Source: JAGVPT01 sp035505655
GTDB lineage: Bacteria; Bacteroidota; Ignavibacteria; UBA10030; UBA8401
NCBI GenBank assembly: GCA_035505655.1
Contig: DATJQP010000099.1
Location: 1 to 64,000, forward strand
Reading direction: 5' to 3'
DNA: 64,000 bases
Shown: piece by piece, positions 8,029-16,362 of the stretch
How positions within the stretch are numbered: the first letter of the stretch is position 1
Layout of the letters: each line of letters opens with the position of its first letter
Made by a program: the position numbers and the translations under genes
Notes under the pieces: generated by a model
The model's input: only the letters and a program-made list of their open reading frames with translations
Databases searched by the model: none
Told to the model about the DNA's origin: nothing

Positions 8029-9438
8029 TTAATGGGGAGCAGAGCCGACGGAAAGAATCTTGAACCCCTGCGGAGGAAGAGAGACCGGGAAAAACCCCGA
8101 CGGAAAAACCTCCACCGTCTCCGATGCTCCGGTGATGAGGTCCCGCACCGACACGTGGCCGGGTGCGACAATCTGCGCCGAAGGGATTTTCAAAGATCCG
8201 CTGAACGGCTCCTTGCTGAAATTGAGCGCGACAAGAACGCGGTCCGGGCCGGAAATGCGGGCGTAGGCGAAAACCCGGTCGTCACTTGTCGTCCTGATCC
8301 TCACCATCGAGCCGGTCAATGCGGGGTGACTGCGTCTCAACGCGAAGAGCGTCGTGTAGAGTTTTCTGAAGTCGTCTCCTCGACTCCAATCGATCGTATC
8401 CTTCTCGAAGAGCCTGAGTGGTTTTGCGTTTGCCGCCTCCTGGCCGTTGTAGAGAAGAGGAACGCCGGGAAGCGTATTGACGAAGGCCGCCGCAAGCTTT
8501 GCGCCGTCGTTGCCGAGCTTGACAACGTCGGGAGCATCCCACGCGTTCTCATCGTGGTTCGAACTGAATCTCATGCGAAGTGCGCCGGCCGGAAATGCGA
8601 GGGCCTCGCGTTTGAGGAGCGTATCCATGTCAGCCGGTTTTCGTTTTCCGTTGATGAGCGGGCCGAGGAGCGAATAGAGATCCCAGCTGTAGGAGAGGTC
8701 GAACGCCTTCAGATGATGGTCGGGGCGGGCGCCTTCCGCAAGCATCATCACCGGCTTGATGCTGTCGAGGGCCGTCCGTGCCGCTTCCCAGAAATCCAAC
8801 GGCACACGCTCGGCAACGTCGCACCGGTAGCCGTCGATCCCGATATCGCGCACCCAATATTTCATCATCTCGATCATGTACCGGCGAAGACCCTGATGAG
8901 AGTAATCGAGGCTCGCGACGTCGGTCCAGTCGGGATTGGGTGGAATAATATTCCCCGCGGAATCTTTGGTGAACCACTCCGGATGTTCGGTGATGAGCTT
9001 GCTGTCCCACGAAGTATGGTTGGCGACAAGGTCGATGAGAAGGTGGAACCCGAGCTCGTGGGCTCGCGCCACAAGCCGCTTGAAATCGGCAAGGGTCCCG
9101 AATTCGGGATTGATGCCGTAGTAATCGCGGACCGAGTACGGGCTTCCGAGCGTCCCCTTACGATGAAGCTCTCCGACAGGATGAATCGGCATGATCCAGA
9201 GGATCGTGACGCCGAGCTTCTTCAGCTCAGGAAGTCGCTCCTCGATCCCCGCGAAATTCCCCGCCGGCGAAAATGCCCGGGGATAGATCTCGTAGATCAC
9301 TCCCTCCCTGACCCAGTCGAGCGACTCGCGGGCGTGCTGGGATGAATAATGCCATACCCTGAGCGAATCAACGGACTGTGCAAGAAGAGACGAGGAGAGA
9401 GCGAGAATCGCGACGAGAAGAAAGAGGCGTCGGGTCAT
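8029..9438 (-). CDS. Secreted alpha-amylase family glycoside hydrolase (GH13)
   Basis: A 469-residue exported glycosidase. Residues 1-20 form a signal peptide (MTRRLFLLVAILALSSSLLA). The (beta/alpha)8 barrel shows the GH13 motifs: DLVANHTS (136-143), DGYRCDVAE with nucleophile D207, MLAEGARPD with acid/base E235, and SSNHDEN with D296. A C-terminal beta domain follows from about 385. All three catalytic acids are present, so it should cleave or transfer alpha-glucosidic bonds in the periplasm or outside the cell. The chain is shorter than maltogenic amylases and lacks obvious starch-binding modules. It is followed closely by the HGSNAT-like membrane gene. A Bacteroidota-type promoter lies just upstream. 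Confidence 0.93.
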   Translation of the reverse strand: MTRRLFLLVAILALSSSLLAQSVDSLRVWHYSSQHARESLDWVREGVIYEIYPRAFSPAGNFAGIEERLPELKKLGVTILWIMPIHPVGELHRKGTLGSPYSVRDYYGINPEFGTLADFKRLVARAHELGFHLLIDLVANHTSWDSKLITEHPEWFTKDSAGNIIPPNPDWTDVASLDYSHQGLRRYMIEMMKYWVRDIGIDGYRCDVAERVPLDFWEAARTALDSIKPVMMLAEGARPDHHLKAFDLSYSWDLYSLLGPLINGKRKPADMDTLLKREALAFPAGALRMRFSSNHDENAWDAPDVVKLGNDGAKLAAAFVNTLPGVPLLYNGQEAANAKPLRLFEKDTIDWSRGDDFRKLYTTLFALRRSHPALTGSMVRIRTTSDDRVFAYARISGPDRVLVALNFSKEPFSGSLKIPSAQIVAPGHVSVRDLITGASETVEVFPSGFFPVSLPPQGFKILSVGSAPH

Positions 9439-9486
9439 AATGCTCGGTCGAATGGTTGATGAAGTCGTGGGCGGCAGACAGCGGAG

Positions 9487-9517
9487 GAAAAGTAACCAAA
9501 CTTGACCAGCAACGCAA
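9487..9517 (-). promoter_or_regulatory. Promoter of the GH13 operon, Bacteroidota type
   Basis: Read on the minus strand: TTG at 9517-9515, a 20-bp spacer, TACTTTTC at 9494-9487. The gene starts at 9438. Confidence 0.65.
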
Positions 9518-9534
9518 CCGTGGACTTGATTCGG

Positions 9535-9569
9535 GTGTTCGGAGTTCTGAGTTCGCGGTTGGAGGTCTG
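9535..9569. repeat. Heptanucleotide repeat tract, 5 units
   Basis: In 7-base phase: GTGTTCG, GAGTTCT, GAGTTCG, CGGTTGG, AGGTCTG. The reverse complement (CGAACTC, AGAACTC) matches the units that fill the gyrB-gyrA gap, so it is the same repeat family in the other orientation. Confidence 0.65.
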
Positions 9570-9609
9570 TCAGATCATCCGGAGACGATCCTCACTCCAA
9601 ACAGTTCGT

Positions 9610-9639
9610 CATGCCCGAATGTTTCTGTCGGGCATCCGG
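9610..9639. repeat. REP-like hairpin, copy 1
   Basis: A perfect 8-bp stem, ATGCCCGA (9611-9618) with TCGGGCAT (9628-9635), and a 9-nt loop. The 30-bp unit closely matches the minus strand of 15550-15579, including the loop GTTT(C/G)TG, so the two are copies of one small dispersed palindrome. Confidence 0.65.
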
Positions 9640-9773
9640 GAAGCCACCGCCACGGCATACGTTGCAGTGAAAAACGCACGACGGCGTGCTCTATTCACTC
9701 AGCCCCCGTGAACTGACTGGGCGCGAACCATCCCGACCTCAGAGTGCCGGAATTGTGCATCATGCCCCCGGCG

Positions 9774-11072
9774 CTATTTCGAAATCTCTCCCATCGCCAG
9801 TCTCAGCCGAATGAGGAATGAGTTGTAATCCGCGAGCGCCTGGATATCCGTGATCTCGGCATTTGAGAGGGTCACCTGCGCGTCGGTGATTTCAATAGGA
9901 GAACCGACCCCGGAGTTATATCGCCCTTCTGCAAGCCGAAGGTTCTCCTTGGCCTGCACGACGAGTTTCCGCGACGCGCCGATGCGCTCCTCCGCCTCCC
10001 GGAGCGAGAGATAATTCTGTTCCACCTGAAGCATGACGACCTCGGTCAGGACGTCGATTCCCGCGCGCGCCTCGTCGACGGTCGCCTCAGCCTGCTCAAC
10101 CTGCGCAGAAACGGCGAAGCCCTGGAAGATGGGCATCGTGAGACTGAAACCGGCGTTCCATTTGCTCTGGAGGGGAAAGTTGAAACTACTCCAGGTCCAA
10201 CCGCCGCCGAAAGAGATAATTGGAAGATGTTGACTCTCAGCTGCCTTGACAAAGGCCTCGGTGGCGGCATACCGCGCCCGTGCCGACCGGAGCTCCGGCC
10301 GCACTTCGCGCGCGATCGCTTTTGCCGAATCGAGCGTCATGCGAACGAGCGGCACTTCAAGGGTGTCGTGGACCGCGTACACCGTCGTCGCCACCATCCC
10401 GATCGAAGTCTCAAGAAGGAGTTTCGCGATCCGCATCTGGTTGCGGCCGCTGATGAGGGCGACGTTCGCGTTCGCAAGGTTGACCTCGGCGGTCGTCACA
10501 TCGTACTGCGGGCGCGTACCAACTGTGTAGAATGCCTTCGCCTGGGCAAGGTGCGCCTCTGCCTGCTCGACCGCTTCTGAGTCGACCTCCACGAGCCGGA
10601 TCGCCTGAACGTAGCTGATATAGGCAAGACGGACATTCGCGATGACGCTGTCCTCGGTCGAGGCGAAGTCCGTCTGCGATGCATCCATAAGATCCTTGCT
10701 CGCGGAGACGCGGCCGGTGGTTCTTCCGAAATCCCAGAGGGTTTGCTGGAGGCTCACGCCGGTGTTGTAATTGTTATACGTGAGGATGCGGACGGGGAAG
10801 GAAGGATTGATCGGCGATGCGCCTCCAGTCCGCGTCCCCGCCGCCGACCCGCTGAGCATGGGGAAATAGTTTGACTCCGCAACAGTTACTCCTGCCGAAG
10901 CGGCCCGCGTCGACGCTTCAGCCGCACGGAGCGACGGATGGTATCGCAAAGCGAGCCTCACGGCATCATCCTGCGAGAGCACGTGGGGGAACGGCCCCGC
11001 GATCTGGGCCCGAAGAGGAACGGAGAGGACGAGAAACGAAGCAAGCCACCGGTTAGTTCGGAAAGGTCTCAC
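9774..11072 (-). CDS. TolC-family outer membrane efflux protein
   Basis: Outer membrane channel of a tripartite efflux system. The 432 residues start with a signal peptide (about 1-23, ending LRAQ). Two repeated OEP halves of coiled-coil helices follow, typical phrases being LRYHPSLRAAEAS (about 42-54), LTYNNYNTGVSLQQTLWDFG, AEGRYNSGVGSPIEITDAQVTLSNAE and the final LIRLRLAMGEI. Length is normal for the family. Its start codon overlaps the stop of the RND pump gene by four bases (ATGA type), so it is the last gene of the adaptor-pump-channel operon. Confidence 0.95.
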   Translation of the reverse strand: MRPFRTNRWLASFLVLSVPLRAQIAGPFPHVLSQDDAVRLALRYHPSLRAAEASTRAASAGVTVAESNYFPMLSGSAAGTRTGGASPINPSFPVRILTYNNYNTGVSLQQTLWDFGRTTGRVSASKDLMDASQTDFASTEDSVIANVRLAYISYVQAIRLVEVDSEAVEQAEAHLAQAKAFYTVGTRPQYDVTTAEVNLANANVALISGRNQMRIAKLLLETSIGMVATTVYAVHDTLEVPLVRMTLDSAKAIAREVRPELRSARARYAATEAFVKAAESQHLPIISFGGGWTWSSFNFPLQSKWNAGFSLTMPIFQGFAVSAQVEQAEATVDEARAGIDVLTEVVMLQVEQNYLSLREAEERIGASRKLVVQAKENLRLAEGRYNSGVGSPIEITDAQVTLSNAEITDIQALADYNSFLIRLRLAMGEISK

Positions 11073-14000
11073 TGCTGGGCGACCTCCTCGTCTCTCTTGA
11101 GTTCGCGCTTGAACCGCTCCTCGAAGACGGTATAAAGCGTGGGGACAAAGAAAAGCGTCAGCGTCGTTGAAACGGTAAGACCGCCGATCACCGCAATGGC
11201 AAGAGGAGCCTGCGTTGATTCGCCGCCGATCCCAAGAGCCATCGGGATGAGGCCGAGCACGGTAGCAAGCGACGTCATGAGAATCGGCTTGAGACGGGTC
11301 CTTCCACCCTGAATAACGGCATCGTGGAGCGGCACCCCCCTCATCCGAAGATGGTTTGTGTAGTCGACAAGAAGGATGCCGTTGCTGACGACGATGCCGA
11401 CCATGACGATGACCCCCTGGAAGGAAGTCACGGAGAGAGTCGTGTTCGTGAGGAAGAGCATCCAGAAAACGCCGACGATCCCGAGCGGCACAGTGAACAT
11501 GATGATGAACGGGTCGATGAGCGACTGGAATTGCGAAGCCATGACGACGTAGACGAGAAGGATCGCGAGGGCGAAGGCGAGACCGAGGTCGCTGAAGGTC
11601 TTCTTCTGCTGCTCGACGTTTCCGGTTTGCTTCACCTCGAAGCCCGGAGGGATCGTGAGCTTCGACACGCCAGCGTCGATGTCGGCCGCCACGCTCCCGA
11701 GGTCGCGCCCGGTAACGTTCGCGGTCACCTCGATGAGGCGCTGCTGATACTTGCGGTCGATCTGCACCGGCGAGGCCGCCTTCTCGATCGTGGCGATGTT
11801 GCCGAGGAGGACCTGGTCGCCGTTGGCGGTCGAGACGACGATGTTCTTGAGGTCGTCGATGTTCGACCTGAAGTCTTCGCTGAGTCGTACGAGAATGTTG
11901 TAGACATTACCCGTCACCGGGTCGGTGTAGAGCGAGGCGACGGAGCCGTTGATGCAGGTCGTGATGGTGTTCGAGATCTGCGCCACGTTGATGCCGAGCG
12001 CCCCGGCTTTGTCGCGGTCGATCCTCACCCGCAGCTCGGGAAGGTTCTCCTCGCGCGACACCTGAACGTCGGTCGCCCCGGGCGTGGCGCGGACGATGGT
12101 GGCGATCCTGGCCGCAAGGTCGGCCCCGGCATCGAGGTCGTATCCGCGAATCTCGACGTCGATCGGAGCCGATGAGCCGAAGTTGAGGAGGAACCGGAGG
12201 AATCCGCCAGGGGTGATGAAGACCGTCGTCCCGGGGATCGAATTAAGCTTCGGCCGGACCGCCTTGATGATCTCGAAGACCGAGCGCTTCCGCTTCTCGG
12301 GAGGGACGAGGGCGATCTGGATGTTCGCGGCGTGACTCCCGGAGTTTCTCCCGATCGTGTTGCCGCTCCGCGCCGCCGGCACGCCGATGTCGGCGATCAT
12401 CGCCTGGATCTCCGGGATGTTCGACTGGAGGATCTGCTCGAGCTGACGGACGACCGCGCTCGTTTCTTCCACACGGGTTCCGACCGGCAGCTTCACCGTA
12501 AGAGAAAACTGTCCTTCATCCTGATCCGGGAAGAATTCCGTCCCGATGAATTTCACAAGAAACACAGAAAGGAACGAGATGGTAAGGATTCCGATGATGA
12601 TCGGACGGCGATGGCTGAGGGACCAGCGAAGCCGCTTCTCGTACCAGACGTCGAGGAGCTCGATCGTGTCGTGCGCCCGCACCCTCACCCTGTCCGAGAA
12701 CTTTCTCGACGACCGGTCGAGAAGCTTTTCGGGCGGAAGATAATTGAGACACATAAGGGGCGTGACGGTCCGCGAAACGAAGAATGACCCGAAGAGAGCG
12801 ACGGCAATGGTGATGGTCAGCGGGATGAACATCAGCTTCGCGACGCCGCTGAGGAAGACGATCGGAAGGAAGACGATGACGGTCGTGAGCGTCGAGACGA
12901 AAATCGGCGAGGCCACCTCGCTCGCCGCGGCGAGCGTTGCCTGGATCTTCGTCTGGCCCGGCTTCCGCTCGTTGTAGTGGCGCGAAATCGCTTCGAGCTC
13001 GACGATCGAGTCGTCGACGAGGCGTCCGACGGCGAGGGCAAGCCCGCCGAACGTCATGATGTTGAGCGTGATGTTCCCGAACCGGAACATGATGAAGGTG
13101 ATGAGGATCGAAAGCGGGATCGCGACGATGATGATGAGCGTGCCGCGGATGTTCCTCAGGAAAATCATGATGACGAGCATCGCGAGGAGCCCCCCGAGCA
13201 TCGCCTCCTGCTCGAGCCCGGCAATCGTGTTCCGTATGTAGAGCGACTGGTCGAACGAGAGAGAGATCTGTGCCGTCGGCGGAATCCCGGTGAGCTTCGG
13301 CAACGTCTTGAGAACGTTGTCGACGACCGCGACCGTGTTCGCGCTCGCAAGTTTCTGGACCCTTAGCGTGACGCCAGGCTTCCCGTTGATGCGGATGATC
13401 TCCGTCTGCTCCTGGTAGCTGTCCTCAACCGAGCCGATATCCCGGATCCTGATTGCAACGCCGCCGACGTTCTTGACGACGATATCCTCCATCGGTTTCA
13501 CGACATTGAACTGGCTCTCCGTCTTCAGGGAATAATCGAGCTGTCCGGATTTCAGGTCTCCGGAGGGGATGATGAGGTTCGCGTTCGCCACCGCGTTGAG
13601 GACGTTCTGGACCGGGATCTGGAGCGCCTGGAGTCGGTTCCGGTCGAGGGTGACGTGGATTTCCCGGATGCGCCCTCCGAGCACCTGTGCGGAGGCAACG
13701 CCGCTGACGTGTTCGATCTGCGGCTCGATGGTGTTGTAGGCCAGGTCGTAGAGGTCGCGCTCGTCCATGTCGCCGAAGACGACAAGGTTGCAGACCGGAA
13801 GGTTTGTGATGTCGAACCGGAGTGCGATCGGCTGGCTGACGCCGGTCGGCAGAAGGGTGAGGATACGGTTCACCCGTTGAATAACATCGACAAGTCCCAC
13901 GTCCGTGTTGGCGTCCCAGGTGAAATTGATGCGGACCTGCGAGATCCCCTCGCGCGTCGACGACTGCACGTAATCCACGTCGTTGACGGAACTCACCCCC

Positions 14001-14206
14001 CTCTCGATGATCGCCGTAACGGCCTGCTCCATGTCGAGCGGTCCCGCCCCGGAGTAGTAGGTGATGACGGTGACAACGGGGATCGTGATGTTCGGCAGGA
14101 GGTCGATCGGAAGCTGTTCGACGGAAACAAACCCGAGGACCACGATGGTCAGGGCAAGAAGGAAAGTCGAAATCGGATAACGAAGCGCGAGTCGGGTCAG
14201 CCACAT
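11069..14206 (-). CDS. RND-family efflux pump, AcrB/MdtB type
   Basis: Proton-driven inner membrane pump of the hydrophobe/amphiphile RND family, 1045 residues, with 12 expected membrane helices and two large periplasmic loops. The N-terminal LPIDLLPNITIPVVTVITYYSGAG is the usual start of the porter domain. The intramembrane acidic pair that carries protons is seen in GGLALAVGRLVDDSIVELEAI (TM4, the DD). The second half contains FFPDQDEGQFSLTVKLPVG and the C-terminal TLFFVPTLYTVFEERFK. Two normal repeats are present and no key residue is missing. It sits between the adaptor gene (54 bp upstream) and tolC (overlapping). The substrate cannot be read from sequence. Confidence 0.97.
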   Translation of the reverse strand: MWLTRLALRYPISTFLLALTIVVLGFVSVEQLPIDLLPNITIPVVTVITYYSGAGPLDMEQAVTAIIERGVSSVNDVDYVQSSTREGISQVRINFTWDANTDVGLVDVIQRVNRILTLLPTGVSQPIALRFDITNLPVCNLVVFGDMDERDLYDLAYNTIEPQIEHVSGVASAQVLGGRIREIHVTLDRNRLQALQIPVQNVLNAVANANLIIPSGDLKSGQLDYSLKTESQFNVVKPMEDIVVKNVGGVAIRIRDIGSVEDSYQEQTEIIRINGKPGVTLRVQKLASANTVAVVDNVLKTLPKLTGIPPTAQISLSFDQSLYIRNTIAGLEQEAMLGGLLAMLVIMIFLRNIRGTLIIIVAIPLSILITFIMFRFGNITLNIMTFGGLALAVGRLVDDSIVELEAISRHYNERKPGQTKIQATLAAASEVASPIFVSTLTTVIVFLPIVFLSGVAKLMFIPLTITIAVALFGSFFVSRTVTPLMCLNYLPPEKLLDRSSRKFSDRVRVRAHDTIELLDVWYEKRLRWSLSHRRPIIIGILTISFLSVFLVKFIGTEFFPDQDEGQFSLTVKLPVGTRVEETSAVVRQLEQILQSNIPEIQAMIADIGVPAARSGNTIGRNSGSHAANIQIALVPPEKRKRSVFEIIKAVRPKLNSIPGTTVFITPGGFLRFLLNFGSSAPIDVEIRGYDLDAGADLAARIATIVRATPGATDVQVSREENLPELRVRIDRDKAGALGINVAQISNTITTCINGSVASLYTDPVTGNVYNILVRLSEDFRSNIDDLKNIVVSTANGDQVLLGNIATIEKAASPVQIDRKYQQRLIEVTANVTGRDLGSVAADIDAGVSKLTIPPGFEVKQTGNVEQQKKTFSDLGLAFALAILLVYVVMASQFQSLIDPFIIMFTVPLGIVGVFWMLFLTNTTLSVTSFQGVIVMVGIVVSNGILLVDYTNHLRMRGVPLHDAVIQGGRTRLKPILMTSLATVLGLIPMALGIGGESTQAPLAIAVIGGLTVSTTLTLFFVPTLYTVFEERFKRELKRDEEVAQQ

Positions 14207-14260
14207 AAAGGAAGTTGCTTTCTCATTGAGATCGGATGCGCCGGGCGGGGTCGCCCCTTG

Positions 14261-15316
14261 TTAATTGTGCTGAAGCGTTGCCGGGCCGCCGTCGCGAACG
14301 AGCTGCTGTCCGATGACGATGACATCCTCGTTTCCGGCGAGGCCCGAGAGGACCTCCATCCGCGATTTCCGCTCGATCCCGATCGTGACGGCGGTTCTTT
14401 TCACGGTGCCGTTCTGAAGCGTGTAGACAAAGATGCCGTTGTTGTCGTTGAGAACGGCTTCGGTCGGGACGGTGACGGCGTTCTGGTGTTCCGCGAGGGT
14501 GAGCGTCACGGTCGCATACATCCCGGGCTTCAGGCTGTGGTCCTTGTTCGGCACGCCGACCTCGACCGCCATTGTCCGCGTCGAGAGATCGATCGCCTCG
14601 CTCAGCCGCGTGATGACGCCGGTGTACTCCTTCCCCGGAAACGCATCGACGATAATCCTCGCGGTCTTGCCGACCGAGATTTGCGGCACATCCTTCTCGA
14701 GGATGTTGACAATGACCTTCACGCTGTCGAGGTCCATCAGGGTGAAGAGCGTCGCGTTGCTCGTCGCCACGAGGGCGCCCTCATCGAGGAAACGCTTCGT
14801 GATGGTCCCGGCGAACGGAGCGGTGATGCGGGCGTAGCTGAGACGGGTCTTCGCAGTTTCGAAGTTGGCCTGCGCCACCTTCATCTGCGCTTCGGCGTTG
14901 TCGAGGTCCTGCTTCGCGACGAGCTTCTGCTCGTAAAGCTGCTTGTTCCGCGTATACAAGACTCTGGCGTTGTAATACGTCGCCGCCGTCTGCTGAACCT
15001 GCTGATAAAGCTCGGTGGAATCGATGACCGCGAGGAGCTGGTTGCGTCTGACGGCGGCCCCCATGTCGACGTAGATCCGCTCGATGTTGCCGGTGACCTT
15101 GGAGAAGATGTCGGCCTGCTGGATCGCCATGACGTCACCGTTGAAATCGAGCTTGTCGGAGATCGTGCCGATCGTCGGCTTGGCGACCTTTACAAGGGGG
15201 ATGTTTTGCCGCCGGGTATCGATCGCGGCGTTCGTGAGGATGACCTTGACGGCGACGACTGCGCCGAGAATCACAACAATGATCGCGATGACGATATACA
15301 ATTTATACTTCTTCAT
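14261..15316 (-). CDS. RND efflux periplasmic adaptor (membrane fusion protein)
   Basis: Periplasmic adaptor that links the RND pump to TolC. The 351 residues begin with a single uncleaved-looking membrane anchor (about 6-26) and no lipobox. Then come a split biotinyl-lipoyl-like domain (VDMGAAVRRNQLLAVID), a coiled-coil hairpin (about 118-170) and beta-barrel domains (LARITAPFAGTI-type strand, GKTARIIVDAFPGKEYTGVI). It is first in the operon. The start is the ATG at 15316, followed by the membrane segment. A possible promoter, TTG-N20-TGAGTTGA, lies upstream on the minus strand near 15450-15480, with one mismatch to the local consensus. Confidence 0.94.
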   Translation of the reverse strand: MKKYKLYIVIAIIVVILGAVVAVKVILTNAAIDTRRQNIPLVKVAKPTIGTISDKLDFNGDVMAIQQADIFSKVTGNIERIYVDMGAAVRRNQLLAVIDSTELYQQVQQTAATYYNARVLYTRNKQLYEQKLVAKQDLDNAEAQMKVAQANFETAKTRLSYARITAPFAGTITKRFLDEGALVATSNATLFTLMDLDSVKVIVNILEKDVPQISVGKTARIIVDAFPGKEYTGVITRLSEAIDLSTRTMAVEVGVPNKDHSLKPGMYATVTLTLAEHQNAVTVPTEAVLNDNNGIFVYTLQNGTVKRTAVTIGIERKSRMEVLSGLAGNEDVIVIGQQLVRDGGPATLQHN

Positions 15317-15549
15317 GGAACACTCTTTCCTTGCTGCTTATGTGGAGGACGCGACGAGCATTGTCGTTGTGAGTTCCCGATTCCGGAGGGCCAGGGGAGA
15401 CTGTCGGAGCAAAAGGCGGCATGGACCGGCTGTCGCGAGGAAACAGTCAACTCAGAGACATCGTTGAAAATACTCAAAGTCGGAATCTGAAGCAACCCTC
15501 CGGCCCCAAGGGAATGTTGCACTTTGGATTCTTCGTAATCCCCACAGAT

Positions 15550-15579
15550 GGATTCCCGACACAAACGTTCGGGATGAAG
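15550..15579. repeat. REP-like hairpin, copy 2
   Basis: Read on the minus strand, CATCCCGAACGTTTGTG then TCGGGAATCC. It aligns with the copy at 9610-9639 over nearly its whole length with a few substitutions and one missing base. Confidence 0.6.
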
Positions 15580-15711
15580 CTGCTCCAGCACTCGTCGAGC
15601 CCGCGGATTTTTAGCGGGTCAAAGACTCGACTCGTTGAGCATCCAGGCTGTAACACTACCCGCCCCGGCGGGCATCGTTTCGTGCGAACGCACGCACCGG
15701 ACGTTACCGGC

Positions 15712-15743
15712 TTGAAACTCAAAGGCGGAATTTCTACTATTTG
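15712..15743 (+). promoter_or_regulatory. Promoter of the haem lipoprotein gene, Bacteroidota type
   Basis: TTG at 15712-15714, a 20-bp spacer, then TACTATTTG at 15735-15743. The start codon is at 15761. Confidence 0.65.
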
Positions 15744-15760
15744 AATATTTCAGGCCGGCG

Positions 15761-16210
15761 ATGAAGAACATTTCATTGAATTTTCCCGCGTCTATCTGCG
15801 TCGCAATCTGTTGTTGCCTCGCGAGCGTCGTGCTGACCTCGTGCAGGAAAGGGGGCGGCTCGGATGATCCGGTCCTCGAGCCGAAATTCTCCGTCATTCA
15901 AAAGAAGATCTTCAACGAAAGCTGCGACGCCTCCTCGTGTCACGGGAGCGGGATGAAAGGAGGTCTCGGTCTTATGCCGGGACAATCGTACGCGCAACTC
16001 ATTTCTATTCCCGGGACGGCCGACAAACACAACACTCCATCCTTTCCGCGCGTCAAACCGGGGAGCCCCGATTCAAGCTTCCTTCTCATCAAACTCGTCG
16101 CTCCGGACTCCGACCAGGGAGAGATCATGCCGAAAGGAAACGACAGGCTCTCGCCCCACCAGATCGATGCTATCAGGCAGTGGATCCTTGCCGGTGCGCC
16201 GGAGAACTAA
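15761..16210 (+). CDS. Lipoprotein with CX4CH haem-binding motif, cytochrome c-like
   Basis: A 149-residue exported lipoprotein, not a named family. The signal peptide ends in a lipobox, VLTSC, with C28 as the lipidated residue. The mature part has CDASSCHG with C55, C60 and H61: a CX4CH spacing in place of the usual CXXCH. Downstream KGGLGLMPGQSYAQLIS and EIMPKGNDRLSPHQIDAIRQWILAGAPEN look like a small class I cytochrome c, the latter supplying a possible axial Met and the C-terminal helix. It resembles the short haem domains found in planctomycete-type cytochromes. Likely an electron carrier tethered to a membrane facing the periplasm. Haem attachment is inferred. It has its own promoter. 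Confidence 0.85.
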   Translation: MKNISLNFPASICVAICCCLASVVLTSCRKGGGSDDPVLEPKFSVIQKKIFNESCDASSCHGSGMKGGLGLMPGQSYAQLISIPGTADKHNTPSFPRVKPGSPDSSFLLIKLVAPDSDQGEIMPKGNDRLSPHQIDAIRQWILAGAPEN

Positions 16211-16248
16211 AAGGCCGGGAACCGTCCGAAACCACGGCTTATGTCTCC

Positions 16249-16279
16249 TTGGATTCATCCCCAAGACTTCGTATATTGA
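16249..16279 (+). promoter_or_regulatory. Promoter of typA, Bacteroidota type
   Basis: TTG at 16249-16251, a 20-bp spacer, TATATTGA at 16272-16279. It lies upstream of a terminator hairpin that precedes the typA start. Confidence 0.65.
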
Positions 16280-16308
16280 TAAAGAAGATCGAGCCCACGA
16301 GTTCCCGG

Positions 16309-16340
16309 AGGGGCGACAACCACGTCGCCCCTCATTTTTT
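16309..16340 (+). terminator. Terminator or attenuator in the typA leader
   Basis: A perfect 8-bp stem, AGGGGCGA (16309-16316) with TCGCCCCT (16325-16332), an 8-nt loop and a T-run to 16340. It stands between the predicted typA promoter and the start codon at 16363. It could terminate the preceding haem lipoprotein transcript, attenuate typA, or both. Confidence 0.7.
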
Positions 16341-16362
16341 CACCGCGAGGTCATAACAGTCC

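Larger units (their letters stand above)
9439..9773. other. Intergenic region with promoter, heptamers and REP-like hairpin
   Basis: Gene-free. Contains the GH13 promoter (9487-9517, minus), a heptamer tract (9535-9569) and a REP-like hairpin (9610-9639). I saw no clear terminator for tolC in the rest. Confidence 0.55.
15317..15760. other. Divergent intergenic region, efflux operon / haem lipoprotein
   Basis: About 440 gene-free bases between divergent genes. Contents: a REP-like hairpin at 15550-15579, several short stems between 15600 and 15700 (for example CCCGC/GCGGG around 15601 and CCCGCC/GGCGGG around 15660), and the lipoprotein promoter at 15712-15743. Confidence 0.5.

Noticed and set aside
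7663..9345. 560-residue plus-strand frame opposite the GH13 and acyltransferase genes
   Set aside because: Covers two well-supported genes on the other strand and has shadow-like composition.
13655..15490. 611-residue plus-strand frame opposite the RND pump and adaptor
   Set aside because: Asp/Arg/Val-rich antisense shadow of two clear efflux genes.
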